A DNA stretch of 64,000 bases from Conchocele bisecta. Lineage: Eukaryota; Mollusca; Bivalvia; Lucinida; Thyasiridae. Shown piece after piece: positions 1 to 10,415 of the stretch (positions are counted from its first letter, which is position 1; each line of letters opens with the position of its first letter). The translations under genes were made by a program, and so were the position numbers. The notes beneath the pieces are model-generated. The model was not told where the DNA came from, searched no databases, and worked only from the letters and a program-made list of their open reading frames with translations. Location: assembly GCA_029237695.1 (NCBI GenBank), contig CM055271.1:32174462-32238461 (forward strand), written 5' to 3'.

Positions 1-625
1 GTAGAAAATGTTTATCGCACTTCCATGTCGTAAATTTGCGATGATGATGCTGCCCCGAGTTCTCGTTTCACCATCTGTGTGTATATGCTGTGTACCATGC
101 CTCGCCGGTAACATGCCACGAGCCGGCCAAGTTGTCGTCGCGACGGAGAATACGATAGAAGTCTCGATTGTTTTGTTTCTTACCATGCATACACACATTG
201 GGACGTTCCTTGAATACCAAAGTGCTAACTGCAAGTAGTAAAATGATGCTACATAAACCTATATACTTAAATAGTCGACGTGTATTCCCACTTTGGTACA
301 CAATACGTCAATGCAATGTGTATACTCATGGAGGCCTCTTATACATAATGTACCACTATATATAAAGTAATTTATTATTTGCTCGGCGGCGGATTGTTGC
401 GGGTGGTGAGATGTTTGATAGTTTTGATATAGCATATCAGTTGCACAATACCTAGCTGGTTCTCTGCAGATGGCGCGTGCACGGACCGTCCCGGCACAAG
501 CTCGCTGAAGCTGGATGGAGGTTCCCTCAGCTTCCCCCCGAATATCCACTGGTCCTGCTAAATTCACTCAGTGTAGCTGCTGAGGGCCACCAGTGCTATC
601 GGGGGACTGCAGTATGTGCTTCCTA
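1..625. other. No recognised gene
   Basis: Only short overlapping ORFs on both strands with no domain, signal peptide or codon pattern that I recognise. Nothing identified. Confidence 0.5.
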
Positions 626-751
626 GCATTGCCGTGCGGTAATGGGCATTACCAGGTGGTGGTAATGGGCATTACCAAGCGGCAATGTTGCTTGCATCCA
701 AGCGGATCCTTCTTTACCAGGCGGTAATGGGCATTACCATGCGGTAATGGC
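626..751. repeat. GCGGTAATGGGCATTACC minisatellite
   Basis: The word GGTAATGGGCATTACC occurs three times (about 639, 661 and 723) with degenerate GCGGCAATG/GCGGTAATG words between. Each unit contains the self-complementary core GGTAATG..CATTACC, so a single strand could fold into small hairpins. Confidence 0.7.
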
Positions 752-1403
752 GCTCACATGTCACCACCCGCAAACATCTGTCCGCCACTTATGAGGCCTG
801 TATTTGCTTCTGTCCAATATTTATCCAATAAAGTCGCGGCCATTTATTGCCAAAATCGCCTTCCTTGTCCATGTTGTATTTGTTATTATGCTTGTGTTGG
901 CGTGTGTGAGGTAGAGGATACGAACGTGCGTATTATGGTCATGCTTCTGTTTGTTACTATCATGATCAACTCACGTTGGTTTCCGTCTCCGGGCAGACGC
1001 GGTCACCTGTATGATACATATAGTTGATTCCCTAACATAAACCCATCTCAATTTAGGCTGTCCTCCTAATGTACCGCACTGAACGGCCAATCATCTTGTA
1101 ATAAATGGAAAACACAGGTGATAGTGATGCAATATCTTTCCACAATTTACAATTTCGCATGTCAACTTTTGACGCCATTTACGGAAATATTGTAAATCTT
1201 GTAACGTGAAATTATGAAATTACACAGATGTCCGAAGGTGCAAAATTACATGGCGTGTCTCATATAATGTGTAGGATGTGTCGTTACGGTCAGCTAACCC
1301 GTGACTCAATAGCAGACGCCCGAGCGCTGTGGTATTAATGCATCAGTCAATGTAAGTCCCCGCCCCCCCCCCCCTCCGGGGGAATAGCGGGGCTTATATT
1401 TTC
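752..1403. other. Non-coding stretch
   Basis: No gene seen. It holds one copy of a dispersed 28-bp motif (1161-1188) and a poly-C run near 1362-1375. Confidence 0.5.
1161..1188 (+). repeat. Dispersed 28-bp motif, copy 1
   Basis: GTCAACTTTTGACGCCATTT followed by ACGGAAAT. Related words occur at 11293-11322, 40826-40852 (minus) and 50262-50291, in flanks that are otherwise largely different. The word CATGGCGTGTCTCATAT about 65-90 bp downstream is echoed near the 50.3-kb copy. Confidence 0.5.
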
Positions 1404-1545
1404 GTTGCTGTTAAAGCCCCGGTGAAGGCCCCGCACTGCGGGGCAACATGGTCGGTAAAAGCCCCGGTAAAATGCCCCGCACTGCGGGGCCATCTGGTTG
1501 GTAAAAGCCCCGGTAAAAGCCCCGCCCTGCGGGGCACATTCCTAT
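1404..1545. repeat. GC-rich tandem repeat, about 50 bp x3
   Basis: Three units of the form GTAAAAGCCCCGGTAAA-N-GCCCCGCACTGCGGGGC start near 1409, 1454 and 1503. Each contains the palindrome GCCCCGCNCTGCGGGGC, a strong potential hairpin. No coding function seen. Confidence 0.75.
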
Positions 1546-2173
1546 TAAATTTACGGTTCTAATATTGTAGACATATTGAAATACTATAATGTTAATAATT
1601 ACTATAATATAACTCTGTGACCAGGTAACACTCTATGTATTAAACATATCATCAAAGTTTCTTGTATTTTTATATTATACTTCCCAAGAGTTGATTTGTG
1701 TGAGCGAGTTCAAATGTCGAGTGTTTATAATACTGCAAAAATTGACAGAAAACTACCTGACCATTTTCCCTGCTTGTGCAAGTACATGTACAAATATTAA
1801 CTAGAAAATAAAATCGTGTCTGTATCAAAAACACAGCGATGGCCCCACGAGACCATTTCCCGAATAAACATGATTTCACAAAAAACACTAAGTCGATATA
1901 AACGTGGAAAAAGTTAGGTCAAGGTCAAATGAAGGTCAAAGCTTTATTGTTGGTTTCTGGTGTACAGCTGATCACATTGTCCAAGTTTGTGGTGCTGATA
2001 TGTTCCAGTGGCTGAGAAACAGACTTGAACGCACAAGGTATACATAGTGTGACGGACGAACAGACCAAGACCGGACGGACAGACGGACAGACACGTGCAA
2101 AACATAATGGCCACGAAATTCCATTTCTTGGGGCCATAATAATAGTCAACAATGGATAGATACGTGTATCTTA
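1546..2173. other. Non-coding, degenerate repeat end
   Basis: No gene. The GGACGGACAGACGGACAGAC-type run near 2073-2093, followed by GGGGCCATAATAATAG, resembles the 3' end of a repeat type with a GAC-GGAC tail. The same kind of tail is seen at 48.8 kb. Confidence 0.4.
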
Positions 2174-3032
2174 ACCCTTTCAACCCCAAGTAACTTGATG
2201 GATTGTTCCATGCTTTATACGTTCGGAGCGATTGCATTGGGCCATTCAAATTTTCCGACTAGTCCATTCTTGAGATGGGGATTTTTCAATTTGATTGAGT
2301 ATTGGTGTTTAACGGCCTATCAGCAGCCAGGGTCATGTAAGGCCTGGCCAACAGGATGGAGTATCCTGTATTCAACCTGTAAAAAATGAGGGAAATTCCC
2401 AAAATCAGAGCTCAATATTGAATATCCTGACCTGGTGCCAGGTCCATGCCACACTAGAATCACTTAGCTCAACCCAAAAACAATACGATTAGCTTTTATT
2501 CCTATTACTTGCTTAATGGGGAATAACAGGATTTAGCTCTCAAGTACCAGGGGGCCGAAATGGTTGGCACATGAGGGCCACACCATATAAGTCGGCATTC
2601 GGTAAGGATGAATGCCGATCGTTAAATTACCCTTCGCTGCGCCCTCCTACCTCCCACCCATGACGAAGAAAACCCCTCGTGTGACTAAATTTGAGAGAGT
2701 GCTGCGAACAACATACAGTGAAAGCGACAGACAATGTGTTGATCACCGTCTTCATGAATCTAAATAAACAGTACAACTTACACGGTGCCCAGACACCGTC
2801 TACAGCGTCTTGTAATAGGTAATAGGTTTAATACTCAAAGCGTACGTGTATCAAAATATCAAGCCAACACAAACACATTCTATTTTTGAAGATTTATTTT
2901 GTGCCAAAACATTATGAGAATGTTTAGCAAGCGGTGCAGGTCCTGATGAGACGGCTCGTTAGAAACCGCCTTTCAGGATCTACACCGTCCACCAAAGCCT
3001 ATAAAAAGGTATGTGGTGTTGGAAAGGTTAAA
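2174..3032. mobile_element. MITE (TTAACCCTTTCA family), split by a nested insertion
   Basis: The left end, TTAACCCTTTCAACCCC, matches the intact copies at 4568 and 42029. The right part resumes near 2890 (TTTTGTGCC..ATTATGAGAATG) and ends GTGTTGGAAAGGTTAA near 3032. Between them lies a copy of a different repeat, so the second repeat inserted into this MITE. TTAA at both ends may be the target duplication. Confidence 0.65.
2290..2890 (+). repeat. Multi-copy repeat, copy 1 (nested)
   Basis: Begins near ATTGGTGTTTAACGGCC and contains the words ATGAGGGAAATTCCC, CCTGACCTGGTGCCAGGTCC and GATCGTTAAATTACCCTTCG, all repeated in copies 2-4 downstream. Non-coding family of unknown class. Confidence 0.65.
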
Positions 3033-3107
3033 GAGATATCTTTTCTTTTGAAGGGAAGCAAATGGCGTAAATTAAACAATACGTGGTTTTCAATTGTATG
3101 TGATGCA

Positions 3108-3395
3108 GATAGTAAAAAATGAGGGAAATTCCCAAAATCAGAGCTCAATATTGAATATCCTGACCTGGTGCCAGGTCCATGCCACACTAGAATCACTTAG
3201 CTCACCCCAAAATGCAATACGATTAGCTTTTATCCTATTACTTTCTTAATGGGGCATAACAGGATTTAGCTCTCAAGTACCAGGGGGCCAAAATGGTTGG
3301 TACATGAGGGCCAAACCATGTACGTCGGCATTCCGGTAAGGATGAACGCCGATTGTTAAATTACCCTTCGCTACTCCCTCCTACCTCCCCCTTTT
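3108..3395 (+). repeat. Multi-copy repeat, copy 2
   Basis: Starts inside the unit at AAAAAATGAGGGAAATTCCC and runs through CCTGACCTGGTGCCAGGTCC to TTACCCTTCGCTACTCCCTC. It is a 5'-truncated second copy of the family at 2290. Confidence 0.65.
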
Positions 3396-3595
3396 AATTT
3401 TGAAATTTTTTACCGGGTGGAATAATGACAGTATTATGTACCGACTCAACCTGTATATTGGTCTCTATATCCGTGCATATGCCTAAAAGAAAAGATATCC
3501 CTTTTAACTGCTAGGTATACAATTATTTACAATATATTTACATGTGAATAGCTCCTGTGTACCGTATGCAATATAAATCAGAGCTTCAGATAAGA

Positions 3596-4012
3596 TTGAT
3601 TGATTATTGGTGTTTAACGGCCTATCAACAGCCAGGGTCATGTAAGGCCGGGCCGACAGGATGGACTATCCTGTATTCAACCTGTAAGAAATGAGGGAAA
3701 TTCCCGAAATCAGAGCTCAATATTTACATAAACTATATATTCAGCCCTTAAATTAGAATATCCTGACCTGGTGCCAGGTCCATGCTACACCAGAATCACT
3801 GAGATCACCCCAAAAAGCAATACGATTAGCTTTTAATCCTATTACTTTCTTAATGGGGCATAACAGGATTTAGCTCTCAAGTACCAGCGGGCCGAAATGG
3901 TTGGTACACGAGGGCCAAACCATGTACGTCGGCATTCCGGTAAGGATGAACGCCGATCGTTAAATTACCCTTCGCTACTCCCTCCTACCTCGCCTTTTAA
4001 TTTTGAAACCAG
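3596..4012 (+). repeat. Multi-copy repeat, copy 3
   Basis: The fullest copy, from ATTGGTGTTTAACGGCC near 3606 through the shared words to TTACCCTTCGCTACTCCCTC. Confidence 0.65.
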
Positions 4013-4075
4013 GTGGAATAATGACAGTATTATGTACCGACTTGACCTGTATATTGGTCTCTATATCTGTTGGCC

Positions 4076-4320
4076 CGGCCTTACAATGATCCTGGCTGTT
4101 GATAGGCCTTTAAACACCAATAATCAATCAACCTGTAAAAAAAAATGAGGGAAATTCCCTAAATCAGAGCTCAATATTTACATAAACTATATATTACAGC
4201 CCTGAAATTAGAATATCCTGACCTGGTGTCAGGTCCATGCCACACCAGAATCACTTAGCTCCGGTAAGGATGAACGCCGATCGTTAAATTACCCTTCGCT
4301 ACTCCCTACCTACCTCCCAC
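4076..4320. repeat. Multi-copy repeat, copy 4 with inverted head
   Basis: The head of the unit appears here in reverse complement (GGCCTTTAAACACCAATAAT near 4104) and then runs into a forward body (ATGAGGGAAATTCCC). This implies an inversion or a head-to-head insertion relative to copy 3. Confidence 0.55.
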
Positions 4321-4567
4321 CTCCACCTTCAGATAAGAATATCATTGCTTGTTTGTTAAACTGATGCATACTTGTAGTGTTTCAGTGCTGTACTTCAATT
4401 TATCAACTCAACAATAAAGACTGCTCGTCTTGCAACCAATATAGATCCTGATTACAAAAAGGAACAAGGGTAATGCCCCAACATGTACATATATACAACA
4501 AATACTGTTTCAATTTTGTTTGATACCAGATTGCGTTTTATGTCAAGGCCTGAGAATGCCGTGTGCA

Positions 4568-4828
4568 AATAACTAGCTATACAGCATTTCACCCCCAAGT
4601 GACCAAGATAGACTACTCCATGCTTGGGTTCACACCAATCCATGTACCAGTAGCAGAATTTCAGACCGATCCATTCAGAAAATGGGGTTATTTTGTGCTA
4701 AAAAAATTATGAGAATGCTTGGAAGCGGTGCGGGTATTGATGGGACTGCTCGTTATGAACCGCCTCATCAGGATCTACACCGTACGCCAAAGCCTATAAT
4801 GAGGTATGTGGTGTTGGAAGGGTTAAAC
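4568..4828. mobile_element. MITE (TTAACCCTTTCA family), uninterrupted copy
   Basis: Runs from CATTTCACCCCCAAGTGACC to GTGTTGGAAGGGTTAA. It keeps the central words GAGAATGCTTGGAAGCGGTG and CAGGATCTACACCG shared with the 2.2- and 42.0-kb copies. Confidence 0.65.
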
Positions 4829-4965
4829 TGCTAGGTATACAGTTGTTTAATTACAACACATTTACATGTGAATAGTTCCTGTGTACAGTATGCTGTATAA
4901 ATCAGAGCTTTAGATAAGAATACAGTCAGTCGCCAAAGTAAGTATACATAGAGGATCTGACATGA

Positions 4966-5080
4966 GTGATGGTTCCATATGATTTTATATTGAACGAGTT
5001 GTTGAGTTCATAAGTAACGAGGCTATGCCGAGTTACTTATGAACTTAACAAGTTCAATATAAATCATATGGAACCATCAC
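4966..5080. mobile_element. Fold-back element
   Basis: Arms of about 50 bp: 4966-5018 (starts GTGATGGTTCCATATGATTT) and its near-exact reverse complement at about 5031-5080, with a spacer of about 12 nt. It would form a long hairpin. No ORF. Confidence 0.75.
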
Positions 5081-5712
5081 GAATGTTAGATTCTAGTATT
5101 GCATAACCACTGTCACGGTCACTAAAAGCGACATGAGTACAGTTTGATTTCTCTAGTGAACGGCAGACATTAAATTTGAGATGAAAAAATGCGCCGATCA
5201 AACGTAAAACCAAATAAATATACAGATACTGGTACATTAAATATTATTTCAAATGACGCACAATAGAATCAATTATTAAATTGTTGTATTTTTAGTTGTT
5301 TTTGTAAAAAAATTTATTTCCGTTGAATTAACGTTTTAACGCCGAATGACGTCATTACGGCACGTTAAACACGTCGCCAGTTGACGAAACATTGCATACA
5401 TTTCTGCAATCTGACGTTTGGAAAAGTCCTGGCAATCTAGGTTCAATACAACGTTGTGCGTACTGATATATATGGTGAAACGGTTGCGCGAGCTCATTTG
5501 CATAAAAAATATAGCATAGCTAGCCGTTCCAAGTCGAAAAATATGGAACGGCAATATGGCACCGCAGGACCCACCTGTTATGCAATACATGGATATAAAT
5601 ACCGATAGTTTTGTCGTCCAACAATATTTTTAACTAGATGTGTGTTTTTGTCGATAAAATCACAGATTCCACTGTTTATTTTTTACAAGAAGTGCACGTC
5701 CACTTTCTCTTC
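5081..5712. other. Non-coding stretch before the gap
   Basis: No convincing gene. ORFs crossing into the N run are artefacts. Confidence 0.5.
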
Positions 5713-6212
5713 NNNNNNNNNNNNNNNNNNNNNNNNNNNNNNNNNNNNNNNNNNNNNNNNNNNNNNNNNNNNNNNNNNNNNNNNNNNNNNNNNNNNNNNN
5801 NNNNNNNNNNNNNNNNNNNNNNNNNNNNNNNNNNNNNNNNNNNNNNNNNNNNNNNNNNNNNNNNNNNNNNNNNNNNNNNNNNNNNNNNNNNNNNNNNNNN
5901 NNNNNNNNNNNNNNNNNNNNNNNNNNNNNNNNNNNNNNNNNNNNNNNNNNNNNNNNNNNNNNNNNNNNNNNNNNNNNNNNNNNNNNNNNNNNNNNNNNNN
6001 NNNNNNNNNNNNNNNNNNNNNNNNNNNNNNNNNNNNNNNNNNNNNNNNNNNNNNNNNNNNNNNNNNNNNNNNNNNNNNNNNNNNNNNNNNNNNNNNNNNN
6101 NNNNNNNNNNNNNNNNNNNNNNNNNNNNNNNNNNNNNNNNNNNNNNNNNNNNNNNNNNNNNNNNNNNNNNNNNNNNNNNNNNNNNNNNNNNNNNNNNNNN
6201 NNNNNNNNNNNN
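5713..6212. other. Assembly gap (500 N)
   Basis: A run of exactly 500 N, the usual placeholder for a scaffold gap of unknown true size. Everything read through it is unsupported. Confidence 1.
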
Positions 6213-8163
6213 CTCCACTAGTGTGGGCAAGACGGATTTCTGTGTCTTGTTGGCAGACCCATCGGATGATGCTAATGACCATGGGATAGGTCCAAGTTCA
6301 AACGAAAGAACTTGTTTGAGATCCATTTTCCTGGTTTGTGCTATGAGCAAAAGTCTTGCAAAAAGATTCCGATCATGTGCAATCATCATCTGTTTCCCTT
6401 GTACCTTCACAGACCTTCGTTTCACAGTATCACTAAATGTCTTTAGTTTCTGCTTACTGATTGGAGAGAAGAAGTCAGTATCTCGATCGCGTAATCGCCG
6501 ATGCATGAAGGCAGTCATCGCCTCTTTTCCTTTGGCGTGTGCACAAAGGAGGTCAATCGTCTGAGCAGCTGATGCTGTCTGACCTGTAGATACAGATGTC
6601 AGATGTTCGGTATGTTCGAATGGGTTAACCCATGACTCAACACATTCTTGTACTTTCTGGACATCTTTCTCGTCGCGTACAATACGTGCTTTGCCCCATC
6701 TCTTTATGTGAGCCATGAGCCGTCTCATGGATATATTCCCGCCATCTGCTGACATTTTCCGACTATTGCAGCTCTTTCATGCGCTGTAATAACCCATCGC
6801 TGGACAGTATTCTTGCGTAGACTAAATCCGATGATACCACCCTTAGTCTTGCTATCTCTGTTGATTGTTTGCTCTATGGTTTGATCCACAGGCAACTGGG
6901 AAAATCCATGTGAGGCATTACGCTGAAATGCAAATTCTCCCATCGCAAGGTGTTTGGCTGCATCCGGGTGTGTCTTCTCTAATCGACATCATCTGACAAT
7001 AATAATACTGGTAGGTATCTTGAATAGTTTACATGATCGTATGCAAACATCCATGGAATGAGTGCACGCACACATTCTAGATGCAACTGCCAATCTCCTT
7101 CCCGGGTAGCCCTGATAAATCGAAGGAGTAAACCAACCATCATCTCAATGTACGAATTCCAGAACTCCTTCATTGGTCCCATTGGGGTGGAAAGGAACTG
7201 CTGATATAGCTCAAATGCTTTCAAAAACTCTTGGGAGTTCATAAGCGATTGACATGTCTCTGGTGTAAGGATTCTCTAACAGCTTGCCACATTGTCAAGC
7301 AGAACATCGCAACATTCCATCTCCAAGCCCTGATCTTCAAGCCAACTCCCAAAAGCATTCCAACGAATACGTTCCAATGCTTCCATCGCAACTTTGTGCA
7401 TACGAACACCTCTGTTGTAATGGCGACCTTCTAATACACCTGCAACGGATCCGGTACCAATTACACCAGATTCTACCAACAAATCGCGTAGACCAGCATC
7501 CGAAAAACCGTTTGCCTATCACTGAAAGGAATGAACATATTGTATGAAAGGCTCCCAAACGGAGAACAACCTTTCAAGCTCATCTTTTTGCTGCCACTGG
7601 GATTTCCAACGCTTTTGCATATATGGCTTGATCAAATACCACTACTACATCATCTGGTCAAGCTGATCTGCCATGTTCAGAGACCGTTTCAGAACCGTAT
7701 ACACGGTGCTAAGTTCAGTGGGGCTCGCGTCAATTACCGGACAATAACCTACTGTGCTCTGCCTTGGAACATTGTTATCTGCCACTGTATTGAATGCTGA
7801 CCAAGCCGGTATTATTTGGGCATTGTCATTCGTGCTTGAAGTGTTGAATATACCATCTCCTATATTCCTTCGACACAAAAACCATCCAAAGTCCTTGTAC
7901 TTTGCTGACAAAGTGCTGATATCCGTATGCTCATCCAATGATGTAGAGTAGCATATAGCATTGTCCGGCAGACATCGCTTACCAGCATGGAATGTATGAG
8001 CTACATTTGAACTATTAAGTTCTAGTTGTCGTGAATTGCCATCAGTGCTAACATGCTCATTCAATGGTTTTGTTGCACATGTATCAACAGTTCGCATGTT
8101 GAACATATTGTATAACAACATTGCATAAAATATAGTATTTAATAATTCATCAGAATGAATCAA
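6213..8163 (-). pseudogene. Decayed copy 1 of a large unrecognised multi-copy protein family
   Basis: Reading right to left, several minus-strand ORFs in different frames (8163-7645, 7558-7276, 7242-6979, 6943-6725, 6755 to the gap) line up as one continuous protein broken by frameshifts. Recognisable stretches include AFNTVADNNVP..VGYCPVIDASPTE, EGRHYNRGVRMHKVAMEAL, FAYDHVNYSRY, GGIIGFSLRKNT and LSFELGPIPWSLASSDGSA. The copy at 9.3-13.2 kb has counterparts: HINYARYG for HVNYSRY and GGIICITLKPQ for GGIIGFSLRKN. I recall similar large uncharacterised proteins repeated in mollusc and cnidarian genomes but know no function. The 3' end of the frame is lost in the gap. It may belong to a transposon or to an expanded host family. 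Confidence 0.6.
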
Positions 8164-9289
8164 ACCTAGTACATTTTAGTTAAAATTTGTATTTGGCCGC
8201 CATCTTGGATTTATGCAAATGAGTAATTTGACCAATAATATTTTCACATTCCAGACAACTTCAATGGGTTTCAAAAAAACGCTTACGAGCTGTTAGAATG
8301 ATCAAATACAATATCCACAAACGATTATTTAACTCCATATGACAATTGGCAGCCATTTTGAATATATGCAAATTAGACTCACTTTGGACACTTTTTCGAG
8401 CTGGAAACATCGCTTATCGGTTTTAGGAGGTATTTTTCCATAGGAAACAATAATAAAACATAAGCCACCCCTCGGGCCCTACGAAACCACTTTTTTGCTG
8501 CCTCAAGTGATAGACTAAGACAGTAGTTGTTAATTACTCCAATTAGTCCGGCAGCCGGGAGCTTAACCTTCCTTTGAATACCATATTTTTTTTAATTGCC
8601 GATTTTGTAAGTATAGACCTACTAGTCTTAGAATCCGACTGATGACACTTTGTCATCCTTGAGGCATTTTTTATATTAGCATGAATCCAAGATGGCCGCC
8701 AAATATCGTTATTATACCTATTATCGTGCCTAATATTGTACTTTAAAAATAAATAACGGGCTTAACGCACATAGTAAGATATTGCGAATATATTATGACC
8801 CAAAGCCATGCTTATTTTTTTTTTATAAATCCAAGATGGCCGCCAAAATTAAATTTTTAATCACCGAATACAAAAATACTGAAATATTTAAGTAACTATG
8901 AACTTCAAAATCTCAATTCAATGGTCATAATTAAATGATTGAATGATTGAATACTTTTCAATACTTTAATAATTTGAAAATAGTATAATAAATCCAAAAT
9001 GGCCGCCAAACATGTCCGTGTTGGCAATACGCGGTCCTTGTGTACACTAATTCAGAATACTCGGGCATTGGTGTGCCATACAGTATCAGCGCATTTATCA
9101 CACTCAAATCTAGTTTTCATCTGCACTACAATGTAATGATGGTGTAGCGACTGGAAATGTATACCAGCTTACGACTGTTATATCGTCTCCTTTTGTCACA
9201 GACCCAGTGCTACTATTGTAACAGGTGGTCGCACGGCATACACAAAATACAGTGCATGGAAGTTTTTACTTACTGCAACGGCATTTCAT
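8164..9289. other. Non-coding region with recurring ATCCAAGATGGCCGCC words
   Basis: No gene. ATCCAAGATGGCCGCCAAA or its complement occurs near 8190, 8683, 8829 and 8993 (last copy AAAATGGCCGCC). The AAGATGGCCGCC core resembles a YY1-type site, but no promoter or transcript start is visible and the words may be relics of one repeat. Confidence 0.4.
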
Positions 9290-10415
9290 TGTTTTTCATG
9301 GCGTGTCTGTACTGCAAGAACATTTGATTTGGAGACCCATGATCCTCTGATATATGATGTTAGTGTCAATAACATTAGTTTCCCCTACTGTGATGTGCTT
9401 CCTTGTTACTGACATACTTTCAACTTTCTTCGGGATTGTTTCCTGAAATCCTTTTGGCCAGTTTCGCTTGAAATCATCCTACCTACCTACCAATGGATAC
9501 TGCCTACCAATGGATACTGCATCATGTACATTCACCGACGATGGTGCTATACAACCACTAACAATAATCACATCACTGTCTGGATGCCCTTCTGGGTTGA
9601 GTGGATCAATACAAAGTTCCAATTTATTTCATAGTCTCAGCCTGTCATTTCCTCCTTATGATTGCGAAGACCTTGTTTCCTGTGTGGGATATTCTCATCA
9701 CCCATATGAGCAATATCGCCGACAATTTGACTGCACGCGTGGAGACCCAAAGCCCATGTTTTAAGGGCCTGTGGCTTTAACGTTATGCAAATAATGCCCC
9801 CTTTGCCATGCCCATACCTCATGAAAGTGGTCTCAATAAACATATCGTTCCAAATTCCATTCCAGGAGCCATCAATATGCCGCTTGACGTGTTCGCCAGC
9901 CATGAAATGGCCCAACGTTGTCTTTGGCATTTTCTTCATCGATTCCAAGTAATAGAGGCCATATCGCGCATAATTGATATGTATTGCGGCGAAAAAGTAT
10001 GGGATCATCTGACAAACAGTATTCAGGTGCAAGGACCAATCACCACCTTAATGTCAGCAGCACATGCTTGATTAACAAATCAACCCACAGTTTCGTTGTA
10101 TTGCTTAAAAGGCATCGTCGTATCCGCCATCAATGTTCCAACTTATCATATAAAGCTGATCAACACGTGCATCCCACCTAATCACATAATTACATTAGAA
10201 ACTTTCTCCGGATACACCCACATAACATCTAGAGCTACACGATACAGCTGTTGATCACATGTGAATACTGTATACGCCTGGCCAGTCGGTGCCGTGATTC
10301 TCTGAGCTTCTACCAACGAAGTCACCATTGTATCCGGATCAGCAGGCGGCATATCTATAAGAGGCTGGTACAGTGCAGTTTGCGTTTTTGTTCCACCGTA
10401 GACAACACTTGCAAA
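9290..10415 (-). pseudogene. Decayed copy 2 of the same family, C-terminal part
   Basis: Minus-strand reading from about 10415 to 9290 gives consecutive family-like stretches in shifting frames: TQTALYQPLIDMPPADPDTM, YTVFTCDQQLYRVALDVMW, MIPYFFAAIHINYARYGLYY, GGIICITLKPQALKTWALG, then LCIDPLNPEGHPDSDVIIVS and PKKVESMSVTRKHITVG. The order matches copy 1 where both survive. Stops and frame changes between blocks show it is not functional. Its N-terminal half lies at 12441-13235, on the far side of a repetitive insertion. Confidence 0.6.

Noticed and set aside
5638..6755. Long ORFs of 199-359 codons across the N gap
   Set aside because: Most of their length is unknown bases; only the flanking minus-strand part (6213-6755) is real sequence.
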